Below are positions 24,984 to 37,417 of a DNA stretch of 64,000 bases, in pieces; the first letter of the stretch is position 1, and each line of letters begins with the position of its first letter. The DNA is from Isoetes taiwanensis (taxonomy: Eukaryota; Streptophyta; Lycopodiopsida; Isoetales; Isoetaceae). The notes under the pieces were generated by a model, which had not been told where the DNA came from, made no database searches, and was given only the letters and a program-made list of their open reading frames with translations. Made by a program: the position numbers and the translations under genes. Location of the stretch: the NCBI GenBank assembly GCA_021234155.1, contig JAJEKV010000045.1:1885474-1949473 (forward strand), read 5' to 3'.

Positions 24984-27900
24984 ATAAATCCCTTGCCTTA
25001 TAGCTATTCAATGAAGCTCACCATTGTTTACTAGGACTTCCAACAGTTAGAAGTTCACTACTGTGTATTAAAATTTCTTCATCCAAAGAATAAAAATTAT
25101 TCAATGCCTCTTTTTGAAAACTTCACAAATGCTGCAATTGGTAAATCTCTTGGACTCCACATCATCATTTGAGACACTGTTGAGTGGGACCATCTTTGAT
25201 ACATATTCCATTTTGAAATTGGTAATTTGGTTTTGTAAAGGCAATAACTCTTATAATTTTACCTTAACTTTTACTGATTGCAGATAAAAAGATCAGATAA
25301 TGGAATTCATCACGACTTGACGAGCATTGTGGCAAATAACTTCTTTTACCATGTCCTCCGTAGACTATTAAAATTGCAAGTTCTGCATTGCAAACAACCT
25401 TAGATGCTTTGAAGATTTGGAGAAAATGATAAGCAAGATCATAAAGTTGATTTACTATTTGATTGTTGTGCACGTCCTTCCCGCTTTGCAAAAATTTATC
25501 TACACACACTAGCTACCTATGAGAAAATCCGTGTGGTCGACGTACACAAAAACTTGTCTAGCAAAACTTATAAGCCAAGTTAAACATGCCAGAGTTTTCT
25601 GCCAACCATCTTCCCATGAAGTTCTTTAGATCAGTCAAATTTAGTGATTCCTACAATCGACACCATAAATGCATTCGTGAACGTGAATTAGTAGCTATCC
25701 CCATAGAGTTTATTTAGATTTAGTTGCATTTTTGTGGCAAATTTTAAATCTCAATTGTGATGTATTTAAGATAAGGAAATTGTGATGTATCCAAGATATA
25801 GAACATCAAGTTTGTTCGTCAACTCATAAGTTCAAACATAGAATTGTAAGTCCAGATTGACGCATAGAAAAATGAATTTAATTGATAGAGATTGTATCAT
25901 TGACTCTAAATACATAAAAGTTATTGTGCCTAAGAGTGCATTTGAAAATGCCATTCAAGGCAACATTTATCCATTGTCAACCTTGTTCCTGAGGTAATTT
26001 GTAACCCATCTCGTAAAAGTGAAACCAATCCATTGCATTGGGTGGTCTGACGTGCAAGAGTGCCTTTGGAAAAACGGACATTGTATCTTTGCTATATTAA
26101 AATCCATCCTTGGGTTGTGTGGCATGCACTTATCCAACACTAGATTTGAGGAAAGGACAAGTTACTTTTCATCGATATAAAGTGTTCTTAGAACATGGCC
26201 ATTGAATGATTCCATATGATGACTTCACAATCTGCCCCACCAGTGATAAACACATGGCAAGTTCGACAAGGAAAATGTCGCAAAGACTTTCAACCGTCAT
26301 TCAAATAATAAACACAAAGTAGTACATCCGCATGCATTAGAGTGGCATAGAAATAAACATCGAGATAACGAATTCTCACATTAGATATAACCAAGCAATA
26401 AATAAATGAACAAATTGGCAAATATTTTGCAACTTTGCAGTGATCCTCATCCGTAATGAAAGTGCCAAAAAAGATTGACAGTACCATTTGTGTACCAAAG
26501 TTGCTGAAATATGCTGCATTGATTTTGACCTGGCTTTGGCATCTCAATACAACCAGATGCCTTCAAGATACTCAGGAACGTAACTTACAGATGCCTAAGT
26601 CTTGGATATCATCAATAGAACATAAGCCTTGATTGTGCTGCTCATACCCTTGCACTAGTATTCCATCAAACAATGTCTTCAACCGTCGATTCATAAAAGA
26701 TACACACATCTTTTTTACATTGTTTCCTACCTTATAACTAGAATAGCTTCATAAGGCTTGAAAATGCAGCACTGAAGATCCACCATTCTCAAAAGTTTCT
26801 GAATGGCCAAGAAGGGACCGTTGTTTCATCGTCCAAAACACAATGTGCGCCTCAAATTATGTGCAGAGATAGTAAAAGATTGAAGCTAGCATATTGGCCA
26901 GTTACTTTTAGCGCATCTATGTTGGCAATGCCTAGCACGTCTATGCTTTACCATTGCACACAAAAGATAATTAGCTGCAAAACTCACACCAAAAGCTTTT
27001 AACAAATAAACATTCAGATTTATTCAACATGTAAATACCAAATCCTACCATCTCTAAGAAATGCAAAAATTTCAAGACTAATTTCTATCTGAATGTATAA
27101 TGGAAATGAATTTAAGACTAGAACAACATCATATGCTCTACAATGAAGACAACCCTTTTAAAATCCCTTGCCTTCACTAATCTTACTTGTCAGTTTCCAG
27201 GAAATGCCGTAATCAGAAATTAAAAACTCCATCTAAGAGCATACATCCAAGAGCATACAGTTTGCAGAACATGGACAACCCAAGATATAAGAGGTCCCTA
27301 TAAATATCACAGAAACATCAACCACGTACTTCACATGTTTCGATATACCGCTTGCACTATATCTTCTTGCCCATTTGGGAGTAATAGTGTATAATGACTT
27401 GAATTTACTACGGAATAAGTCGGTTCATAGGGCCATTAAAGACATCTTAATTGAGGCTATAATAAAAAAGGTTGGGAGCAATTATCAGAATTACTATAGC
27501 ATTCTCATTTTCTCTGTCATATGACATGGCTGAGGTAATCAATCGTGCTAGTTTTACTTCATGAAAGAGGTGGCTGCAGGCCGAAATTTCAGAAAAATAA
27601 CTCAAACAGGAAAGATAGAGTTGGACAAAAACCTCCTTGATTGTATAGTTGGCACTGATCATTGTGGTAGCTGCATACTGGTACAAATAGACTGTCAAGT
27701 GCTTGCATCTTTCTATCTCCCTCTTTACTCTTACCTAAGGCTGCCAACTCAGGCATAATCTTCATGCGGAAGCCACACATTTAAGGTTTAGAATGTATTA
27801 CTATCACCTTCTACTTCTAAGGCGTGCTGCAACTTCAAAAAGAAACCAAAGGAACGATGGTTAGAATGAAGCAACGCAGACGCGTGAAGAGCTCGGAGAA

Positions 27901-30560
27901 TCATGCATTGTGACATAGAGATGAAATAAACCGAATAAGTTGGCAAATGGAGGAATGTGAACTGACATGACACAACAAACATAAGCAATGCTAACCTTTT
28001 TGTTTATGATGTCCGCAAAAGTACTTTCACCTCAAGTTTCTCAAGCTCTTCCCGAAGGAATCATTGCAAAATAGAAAGAAGCATAAAAGAATCAGGTTTC
28101 CAATAATGCCTAAATGGCAATCTATGGATGGAAATCTGCAACACTGAAAGCTTTGCCATGGCGGCCTAGTCTAGCGTTCCGTTATACGGATGTCAATGCG
28201 ATTAAAGCAAGGAACGAATCTACATGAATTTACTCAAGAAAGCTGATTCTTGCCTGATCAATGCAAGTAGGAATGCAACCAATCAAAGACTTCCTTTAGA
28301 TGCGCTTCGAGCAAACGTCTTCACAAGTTTGCACAAGCGAAGATATTATATTTTTGCCAATGGTGTGCCCGCTACAAAAACAAAATAATCTTTAGTTCTA
28401 CGGATCTTCACATCCTACAACAAATGTTCCAATCTTTAGTGATGTAGAAAATAGCATATGCAAATGATTATTTACTGTGGGAACAAAGCGAAGCACAAAG
28501 AAATCTAACCTGCACTCCATGCCATTAGAGCTTTACGAAGAGCCTGTCGATGGGGGTGCCTCTTGAATAACTAGCATCTCCTCCTTACACATGACCGGGC
28601 AGGAAACGTGGAAAGAAAAACAATAATTACCACAAACCAAGTCAATCAATCTTTGCTATGCCAACTTCCTTCATCACTTTTTCCTTTACGGACATGTCCG
28701 CCCGGGTAAAGGAGATTTCTTAGAGCCCACACAAACATTTAACCTAAGCATGGGATCCATTGACCGAAAGCAAGTTGTATAAGTTGACTCACTCCACCAC
28801 CTTTGGAAAAATACTGACTTTTATGTGGTGTGAAGTCTAGCACCACTTATGCTAATAGCACTTAAAGCTGCTGACTGCAAGTATAACGAGAAGACATGTC
28901 GAAGAAAACCTCCCTAGACCGGTAAAAGAAAATAACAACGAACATGTAAAATCACACTTACTTGAACGGCACAAGAAGAGTCGAGTCTAGCAATTTAAAC
29001 AACAGCCATACCAAACGTTCATCGGTCAAGCATGCGCAGATTCTCGCATCCTCAAGTAGAAAAACTAGCTTCAATAATTTAAATACAACATGTTTAGTCA
29101 TGTTAAAAGTCGCTTCACTTACCTTTCGACCTAGAGATGCTCTTTATGCAGGCGCAGGCGCCAAACGCACCCTACCGCATCATGCCTTCACGCCATTATA
29201 ATGGGAATTTGACCACCGCAAAATGGAAGCACAAGTTTACCATCTTGAATATCAAGTATACAATCACTAGTGTTGCAAGTATACCAAGACCATGAACTCC
29301 AAATTTTAACTAATGCAACAATTGGTTCAAACAGAACGGCTATAACAATACTTGAGATCCATTCTATGAAATTAGAATTTCATGACTAAATAAAAAATAT
29401 GTTTATTAAGTCCAACAGAAATTGTGACAATATTTGCAAACGATGTTGGTAAGAATAAAAATTTGATCACATTGCCGAAAACCTAAAAAGAAGAAGAGTA
29501 CCGATTTTGCTTTCACAACCACGGCAAAGCACATGGATAAGTTGTTTGCATTGTGCATTGGTGTAAAGAGAAAAACAGCTAAGTATTTCGTTATTTAAAA
29601 AGGAAAGAAAGAACCAGCTAGAAAGATACATGCAGGTAATGGGCTAAATTGTTTACCGACGATCCAGCTGCTCTCAACCCGGTGGAGCTATTCACGGCCA
29701 CCTCAAATATATGGATTATGGTCTAAAAGATTCACATATGAGCTCCCCTCGCTATCGCAGACTTTGGAAAATGCCTTCATCCACCGCAAAATCATTGAAT
29801 CCAAATAATCAAGCAACTAGCTTTATAAAAGCCATAGAAATCGATAATCTAAGACTGTGGTATGCTTGCACACTCATTACAATATCCAGCGCCCCTAAAA
29901 ACAAAGCACAAAAGAGGCCCTTTGGTTATAACTTCGGCCAACAACAAAGCTATTCTTTCTATAGCTTGCTGCGAAATCGAAGACCAAAGAAGCGTGATCA
30001 AAATATCGAGCACTTTCTTAAAAACATCTCAATTAAAACTGCGGTTGGTGAACCATCTCCATGCCGGGCAATAATAATCATTGCCCGCAACATAATCCCC
30101 TTGTGTTGAGATTACATCGGATCGGCTAAAAAAGAGAAAGAATGGGTGATAAATACCGCTACATTCTGATAAAATCTGCGGGTAAGGCCGTTGGCAACTA
30201 CGATGGAAGATTTGAATGCATTCCGCAGACCTTATGTCTCCGGTGGTAGTGTATAGGCATGCTAATATCATCCTTGCATCCTTCCGCCCGCACATTGCCA
30301 CGAGGATAGAAGGCGGATGCACCCAAATCACGCCAAAGATGCTTGAGAGCCATGCGGATCCATGAAAAATGGCGGATCCGCATTTATCAGCGCCGGTTCT
30401 TCTGCCTTTCGGCCCATTGCTCGCCCGAACACAAGCTGGCCGGGAAGAACGATTCTTCCGAAGAGCCCCGATTGTAGGGCTTGAAGAAGACAAATCGCTC
30501 GGGGGATCGAATTGGGGCTTTTGTCGTGGGCCGCCCGTGATCCGAGATGGGACGGTCTAG
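24984..30560. other. Unassigned region
   Basis: The longest region without a recognised feature. ORFs up to 154 codons exist near 29.7-30.5 kb (for example 30,029-30,493 on -, overlapped by + strand ORFs), but both strands are open and no domain is recognised, so I do not call a gene. GC content rises after about 30,300. Confidence 0.35.
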
Positions 30561-30726
30561 ATGAAATGCCCCAATTTCAAGGGCCTAGATTAACCTTGGG
30601 TCGGGCACAAAATCTTTATGTACATTTGGTACACTTGGGGTGGATTGAGGTGGCTCCACTGGGGCCATCGATCGAGATCCGGACGGTCCAGTGGCGACAC
30701 CAAAATCTCTAGATACATTTGGTACA
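30561..30726 (+). repeat. Outer flank repeat of the foldback
   Basis: Contains a TTTGGTACACTTGGGGTGG unit and the phrase CACCAAAATCTCTAGATACA, both matched at 23,333-23,440. It leads directly into the TA palindrome that marks the element end. Confidence 0.7.
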
Positions 30727-30799
30727 CTTATATAATTGTATATATATACAAGTGAGTGTACTATAAGGGAGTACACAAATTTTGAGCCATCCAAACTTA

Positions 30800-31950
30800 A
30801 GATTCTCTTAAGATTCCCCTAGATTCTCAAAGATTATCCCAAATTTTTCTCTACATTTCTTAAGATTCTATATAAATTCTCTTAGATTCCTTTAGGTTCT
30901 ATCAAGATTCCCCTAGAAAAACACACTTAGTGTAAAAGATTCCCTAAGATTCCCTTAGATTCTTAGGATTCTACAAAAGATTCCTCGAGATTTCAAACGT
31001 TATCACAAGGATCCTCTAAATTCTTTTAGAATTCTATGTAGATTCTCCTAGATTTTTGTTAGATTCTATAGAGATTCCCCCTAGAATCTTGAAAATTCCA
31101 TCAAGATTCCCTAGATTCTCAAAATTTTTTATGAAGATGCTTTTAGATTCTGCTAGATTACGAGCAATTCAATGAAGATTCTATAAAGGTTCACTTAGAT
31201 TCTTGAAGATTAGGGAAAAAATATCCTAGATTCTCAAAGATTTAAGGAAGATTCTCTTAAATACTCTTAATCCCATAAATTACTTAAGATTCTCTTAAGA
31301 TTCAACTAGATTCTCAAAGATTATCCCAGATTTTCCAAGATTCTATATAGATTCTCTTAGATTCTATCGAGATTCCCCTACTAAACACACTTATTAATGA
31401 AAGATTCCTTAAGATTCCACAAAGCTTCCCCTAGATTCTTAAGATTCTATAAAGATCCCTCTAGATTTTCGAACTTATCACAAGAAACCTCTAGAGTCTC
31501 CAAAATTCTATGTGGATTCTCCTAAATTTTGTTAGATTCTATATAGATTCCCTTAGATTCTATGTAGATTCCCTTAGATTCTCTGATTTTCAAGGATTCT
31601 CAAAGATTTTATGAAGATGCACTTGATCCTACTAGATTCTCTATGATTCTCTTGAGATTCCCATAAATTCCCTAATTTTGTTGGGGTTCCCCTAGCCTCC
31701 TAAAGATCATCTCAAGATTCCTCTAGATTTCTCATATTTCTATGTAGATTCTCCTAGATTCCCTTAGATTCTATGAAGATTCTTCTACATTCTCAAAGGT
31801 TTCATAAAGATTCATATAGAATCTCAAAGATTCCCTTGCGATTCTCATAGATTCCCAAAGATTCTCTTGAGCTTCCTTTAAATTCTCTAAAATCCTATGG
31901 AGATTCCCCTAGATTCTTTTAAATTAGATAGATTCAGTAAAATTCTAAGT
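30800..31950 (-). repeat. Degenerate GAATCT minisatellite, left arm
   Basis: Dozens of 10-13-bp units of AGATTC-type sequence (complement of GAATCT) with interspersed motifs such as CCTAGATTCTC. It ends next to TTCCAAAAGAAACTTAG and core sequence. Opposite in orientation to the array at 33.1-34.66 kb. Confidence 0.93.
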
Positions 31951-33107
31951 TTCCAAAAGAAACTTAGTATTCGATCACATTAGCTCCAACTCGAGGAAGC
32001 GATCTTAAAGCACCACTCATTGGAAAGTTCTCGACGAGAGGAATCCAATGGTGTGGGTCTCACCTTCATCCCGACCCCTCTCTTGCAAGTTATCGGCCTT
32101 TGATTATTATAAAAGAAGCTTCCTAGAAAGTCCACCTATTAATGTTGATGCCACCTCATTACCTTTTTTTATTAAATAAGGGTGCCACCTCACCTCTTTT
32201 AATAAAGAATTGCAATTTAATAAAAAAATTTAATGGTTAGGATTTTTCCTCCCCCTTTTGATCCAACGGTTAAGATTGATTCGCACCAAAAGCACCTTTT
32301 AAGGGACCTTCCTTGCATCTTCCCTTTAAAAAATCAAGGGCCAAGATTTCACACGTGCCCGATCAACGGTTCATGGATGGGGTGCATGGCCCATGCATGG
32401 CCCATGCATGCCCCCCATCAAATCCAAGGGCCATTTAAGTGCCACCTCAAAAATTAGACGGATAGGATTAATCTCTACCCACATTCAACCCCCCATAGGA
32501 CCCATCAAATAATTGTATATATATAAGAGATAAGGGATAAGGGATAGAAACTCATGGGGGTGGTTATAGAAACTCATGGGGGTGGTTACAAAAATAGCAC
32601 ATTATATACAAATCTTTGATCTTAATAAAAAAGTTGGTGAGGTGGCGTAGCTTAAGCCCTTGAATTTTGATGGGGGCATGCATGAGTCATGCATGGGGGC
32701 ATACAACCCATCTGTGAACTGTTGGATCAAAGGGGAAGGCGAATTCATAGCCCAATGTGCAAGGAAGGTTTTTAAAGGTGATTTGGTATAGCGTATCTTA
32801 ACCGTTAGATCAAAAGGTGAGCATAAATCCTAGCCATTAACTTTTTAATATTAAATTGATTTTTTTTTTGAAGGAGGTGAGGTGGCACTTTCATGAATAA
32901 AAAGGTAATGAGGTGGCAAAACATTTACAAATGGACTTTCTGGGAAGCTTCCTTCTGTTTAATCGCTTTCTACGTAGCTTGCAGTAGAGGGCGCGGATGA
33001 AGATGGGACCCATGCATTGGACTTCTTTCGTCGAGAGCTTTCGAATGAGTGGTGCTTTGCCACTATTTTGTCGCAGCTGCAGCCAATGTGATCAAACACT
33101 AAGAATC

Positions 33108-34655
33108 TTTTTGGAATCTTCGAGATTTTAGGAATCTATAATAAGTTGAGGGAATCTAGAAGAATCTTTATAGGATCTTTGGAAATCCAGAGGAATATCG
33201 TAAGAATCTTAGAGAATATATGGGAATCCCAAGAGAGCATCTCTGAGAATGTAAAGGAACCTAAGGGGATCTTGATAAAATCTTTAAGAACCTAGAGGAA
33301 TCTTGATGGAATCTTGAGAATTCTAGGGGAATCTTCATAGAATGTATGGGAAATAGAGGAATCTCAAGAGAATCTATAGGAATCTCAAGCGCTTCCTTGG
33401 TAATCTAGAGGAATCTTGATAAAATCTTTAAGAAGCTAGAGGAATCTTAATGGAATCTTAGAGAATCTAGAAGAATCTAGGGAATCTTGATAGAATCTAG
33501 AGGAATCTTGGGGTATTCTTTTGGAATCTATGAGAATCTTTAGAGAATCTTAGGGAGTCTAAAATCAATCTTTGGGAATCTAGGAGAATCTGAAGGAGTC
33601 TTAATAAAATCTTTAAGGATCTATGGGAATCTAGATGGAATTTTGAAGAATCTTGGAATAAAATCTTGGGGAATCTATGTAGAATCTTAAGAATCTAGGG
33701 GAATCTTTGTAGAACATTAAGAATCTAAGAGAATCTTTGGGAATCTAGGAGAATCTAAGAGAATCTCAAGAGAATCTTTGGGAATCTTCCTAAAATTTTT
33801 GAGAATCTAAGGGAATCTTGATGGAATCTTAGAGAATCTAAGAGAATCTTCATAGAATCTTGAAGAATCTAGGAGAATCTTCATAGAATCTTTGGGAACC
33901 TAGAGAAATCATGGGATAATCTTTGGGAATCTAGGTGAATCTTAGGGAATCTTAAGAGAATCTATGGAAATGTAGGATAACCTAAGGAAATTGTCATAAA
34001 ATCTTTAAGAATATATGGGAATATAGATAAAATCTTGGAGAATCTAAGGGAATCTTAATAAAACCTAGGGGAATCTCCATAGAATCTTAAGAATCTAGGG
34101 TATCTACGGGAATCTTGGTGCAATTTTGGAAAATCTAGGGGAATCTTCATACGATCTCTGAGAATCTAGAGGAATCTCAAGAGAATCTTAGGTACTCTAG
34201 GGGAATCTTTATAGAATCTTGGAAAACCTAGGAGAATCTACATGGTTCAAGTGAGAATCTTTGAGAATGTAAAGGAATCTAATGGAATCTTGATAAAATC
34301 TTTAAGAACCTAGAGGAATCTAGGGGAATCTTCCTAGGATCTTAGAGAATCTAGAGGAATCTCAAGAGAATCTTAGGGATTCTAGGGAATCTTTATAGAA
34401 TTTTGGGAAATCTAAGAGAATCTACATGGAATCTTGAAAAATCTAGAGGAATCTTGGGATAATCTTTGAAAACCTAGGGGAATCTCAAGAGAATCTTAGA
34501 AAACATAGAAAATCTTTGAGGATCTATAGGAATCTTGATAGAATCTTGGAGAATATAGGGAAATCTTCATAGAATCTACGAGAATCTAGGAGAATCTACA
34601 TAGAATATTGCAGAATCTAAAGAGACCGGTTGGGCTAATGTTCAGAAATCTAGGG
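33108..34655 (+). repeat. Degenerate GAATCT minisatellite, right arm
   Basis: The units match those of 11,990-13,350 in the same order for hundreds of bases, including non-repetitive irregularities such as GGAATCCCAAGAGAGCATCT near both array starts. The array therefore spread as a block. Confidence 0.95.
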
Positions 34656-34740
34656 GAATCTTTCATGCTGGGTGTGTTTTGAAGGATCGGCATCATGCAG
34701 TCCATCATATTACAAACACTTGTATATAGATACAGATAGA

Positions 34741-34840
34741 TTGTCCCGGAATAAATTTAATGGAGTGTGTATATGGAATAGAGTGCATAATGTAATTGGT
34801 AGTCTGTGCATCCCAATGATGACAAAATTGCAAACCAAGT
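34741..34840 (+). repeat. 100-bp dispersed repeat, copy 2
   Basis: Second copy of the repeat at 9,737-9,836, about 85 percent identical by eye, placed immediately outside the right end of the foldback element. Confidence 0.85.
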
Positions 34841-34847
34841 TAATTAT

Positions 34848-34966
34848 AATATGTAGCATTATAACAGGGGGTTTTTTTGTGATTTTATACGGTTTTTGGC
34901 ATGGTTTTCATATGATTTCACGGGCGTATTCACGTGGACGTACTAAACGATATTTCTAGAGTGCAC
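34848..34966 (+). repeat. 120-bp dispersed repeat, copy 2
   Basis: Copy of the repeat at 4,553 and 43,907. Begins AATATGTAGCATTATAACAG and ends TCTAGAGTGCAC. Confidence 0.87.
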
Positions 34967-36884
34967 TGCCATTGATTTTAAAGAAGAGGGAAAATTGTGT
35001 GGTTGTGGGGATTTTATTGTTTGCATGTTTTTTTTAATTTAGGTTTTAAATATTAGGATAGGATAATATTAGGTTTGTGGTTTTCGAAAGAAACGTTTTT
35101 CAAGGATTAGGGTTCCAGATTTGGTCTGATACAGGGTTAATCGGTTTGATACAGGGTTATCGGATTTGGTCTGAGTCTGACATTGCATCTCCAATCTCTG
35201 GATTCAGTATGGGGCAACCAGGCAACCGGCATCTTGGCCCATGAAGATTTATCCAATGCATATATCTCTTCTGGCCTTTCCTACTGTTCTTTGACAACTT
35301 GATGCCTCTAGTTTTCCTTCCCTTTGCATTGAGTTGCGAGTAGTGTTGTGGCACTTTAGTTTCTATTTCCTGGCCCCAATTTGTGAGGATACTAGGGATT
35401 TTATAAAAACTCTATGCCGCCCTTATCTAGTTGGTCTGCTTTTGTGGTGTTGGCTGTAGTGCGTTGAGCACAATTCAGAATCTGAGAGAAGAAAATTTGC
35501 AAAACAATTTCCATCTGAAGAACTTTAGCAAGGTCCACCTGAAGTTCACTAAAAGATCTTACAGCTGTTTTCTACTCTTAATTGGAGGTAGTATTGCAGA
35601 CACCAGTGCGTGGTCATCTCCTAAGCTTATTTTCTGGTATGTCCCTCTTATGCGTGGTAACTAAAAGTTTTTGATAATTTCTAAGAAAAGAGAAATCAAT
35701 TTCCGAGGACGTGCAAACCAATAATACACATTGATTTATCCAGGTTTGGGAGTTTCAGCAGCTTGAAATGCATCCACATGAATAGTAAGCTGGTGGAATT
35801 TCAAAGCAAGAAATTTGTCAGCGGATCCAGGGGCTCAGTATTCTGCCATCTTTGCAGCTTGCCGATCTTATAGGTTTACAAGCTCTTATAGGTATGCAAG
35901 CTCTGCCCTATTTGTTTGTTTCTGGATTTTCTGTTGTGTGTATCCAAAGATCCAGCTATTTTGGAATGGTCTTTTGAAAAGTAACAGATGGCCAGATAAC
36001 CAGATAACAGATGACAATATGGCCGTAGAGAGCTTTAAAACTAGGTTTATCCAAGAAGTCTCATGCCTTGGCTACCTTGCATAGCGAATTACATATAATA
36101 TTATTTGCTAGAGAGCACAACTCAGCTGAGGATCTAGGGGCTCGGTATTTTGCCATTTTTGCGTTTACAAGCTCCGACTGCCTATTTGTTTTGTTTCTTT
36201 TTCTGTCATGTGCAACGAAAGATCTAGCTGTTTTGGAATTGTAGAGCTTCAAAACTAGGTTCATCCAAGAAGTCTCATGCCTTGGCTGCACTGCATATTA
36301 CTTGCTAGATATTTACTACTCAGCTCAGGTTGTTGTGAACGGATAGGTATGGGTTCAAACCCCGTATAAAACGAACTCCTTGTTGTAAGGCTGAATTATG
36401 TTATGGTTTTTAGAAGATGCAATTTAGTCATTCTACAAATTCTACAACGTAATCCAAAGCTCCCTGTTATTATGCTAGGTATTATTACCATCTTTTCATG
36501 GATTGTCATCGTCTCAATTCCATTTTGCATTTTTGATAATTTCTCTTCTTCATTTGCATTTGTATCTGAATCCAGCTCCAATCTTGAGGCATTGGGCCTC
36601 TAGTTTTATGGCAATGTCGCTATTCGTTCATGCAAATCTATGTCATTCTCAAAATTTGAGGTGAGTCCACTTTTGAATATTATAATTTAAATCTTGTTTT
36701 CATTTGATTTTTTCAAAACTTCTTCAATTTTCAACATGGACAAAATACTGGCCTATGCTATATCCAGCAAAGCATCCTTTCATTGTCATTGTGAATTAAG
36801 TTCATTTTTATTGGTGCAATACACAGAATTATGATTGAGTTCATCTTCATATTGGCAATTCACATAGCCAGACTTCTTATTGGG
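34967..36884. other. Left flank of the retrotransposon, unassigned
   Basis: Contains open stretches (35,431-35,664 on +) and an imperfect internal duplication (35,820-36,080 against 36,125-36,300, sharing CAAGAAGTCTCATGCCTTGGC). No known domain. A tRNA T-arm-like GGGTTCAAACCCC at about 36,350 has no matching acceptor stem. Confidence 0.4.
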
Positions 36885-37360
36885 TGTTAGTCCTGTACGT
36901 CCTGGTACAGAACTATTCATGCACACAAAGGACCAGATCAAGGCCAAGGATCTACAGACAGGCACATGTCAGTCGTCAAAGGCCCCGCAGAAGACCAAGC
37001 CGCAGACCACGCAGAAGGCCACTTCCGCGCCAAAGAAGAGGCAACACACAGACAAGTGACGCGCTGTCACCGTCAGCGTCATTCCAGGCCTTTCAAGAGG
37101 CACCGCCAACATCCCTGCAAATCAGGCCTCCTTCCAGGAGTCGGCACCGAGAATTGACAGAATGTCTATATTGGGCCAAAGGCCATTGTACTATATATAT
37201 GAGTAGAGCTAGCCTTCACAGGCTAGATGAGTTTTTGGTCTTATCTCATACGCCTTTCTCGATTAGAGCTCATGTATCATCATTGATATCAAAGAGTTTT
37301 GTTCTCATCATTTTGATCTTATTGTTTTCTTTTGTTCTCTCTCTTCTCCTTTTCCCCTTG
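36885..37360 (+). repeat. 5' LTR of Ty3/gypsy element (3' part lost)
   Basis: Begins TGTTAGTCCTGT after a TTGGG flank. It is about 80 percent alignable by eye to the minus-strand LTR at 54,673-55,231, sharing ACTATTCATGCACAC, GCCAAAGAAGAGGCAA, CCTTTCAAGAGG and GAGTAGAGCTAGCC. A TATATATATGAG box at about 37,189 may be the promoter TATA. Similarity stops at TTTTCCCCTTG (37,360), so the U5 end and primer-binding site seem deleted or replaced. The ORFs here are not genes. Confidence 0.85.
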
Positions 37361-37417
37361 CTTAGTAGTGGGGCGTCTCGCTTGGAGCGCCATCAACGTC
37401 GCGAAGTTGCTTGAGAT

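Larger units (their letters stand above)
30727..34735. mobile_element. Foldback element with minisatellite arms
   Basis: An imperfect palindrome of about 4 kb. Left arm: terminus TATACAAGTGAGTGTACTAT (about 30,743), minisatellite on the complementary strand (about 30,800-31,950; AGATTCTCCTAGATTC type), then a core to about 32,500. Right arm: core from about 32,550 to 33,105, minisatellite (about 33,108-34,655; GAATCTAGGGGAATCTT type), and terminus ending near ACAAACACTTGTATATAGAT. The cores align in inverse orientation at about 70 percent by eye. Matching landmarks include AACCGTTAGATCAAAAGG, GAGGTGGCAC, GGAAGCTTC, TCGTCGAGA and AATGAGTGGTGCTTT. The arms meet near 32,505-32,560 at a TA-rich stretch. 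No transposase ORF is present. The design recalls Drosophila FB and plant foldback elements, whose long inverted repeats contain short tandem repeats; the family identity itself is unknown. Confidence 0.85.

Noticed and set aside
30029-30493. 154-codon minus ORF
   Set aside because: Overlapped by three + strand ORFs in a GC-richer patch, with no recognised motif.
33108-34655. Heat-shock element cluster (GAATCTTC resembles nGAAnnTTCn)
   Set aside because: The match follows from the repeat unit, the spacing is irregular, and no gene is nearby.
36325-36370. tRNA-like sequence (GGGTTCAAACCCC with a CTCAGGTTG upstream)
   Set aside because: The T-arm pairs, but the A-box-like part is too close and no acceptor stem is found. 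At most a SINE or tRNA scrap.
36966-37414. ORFs inside the 5' LTR (Arg-rich)
   Set aside because: The region is an LTR aligned to a second copy, and the ORFs are not preserved there.
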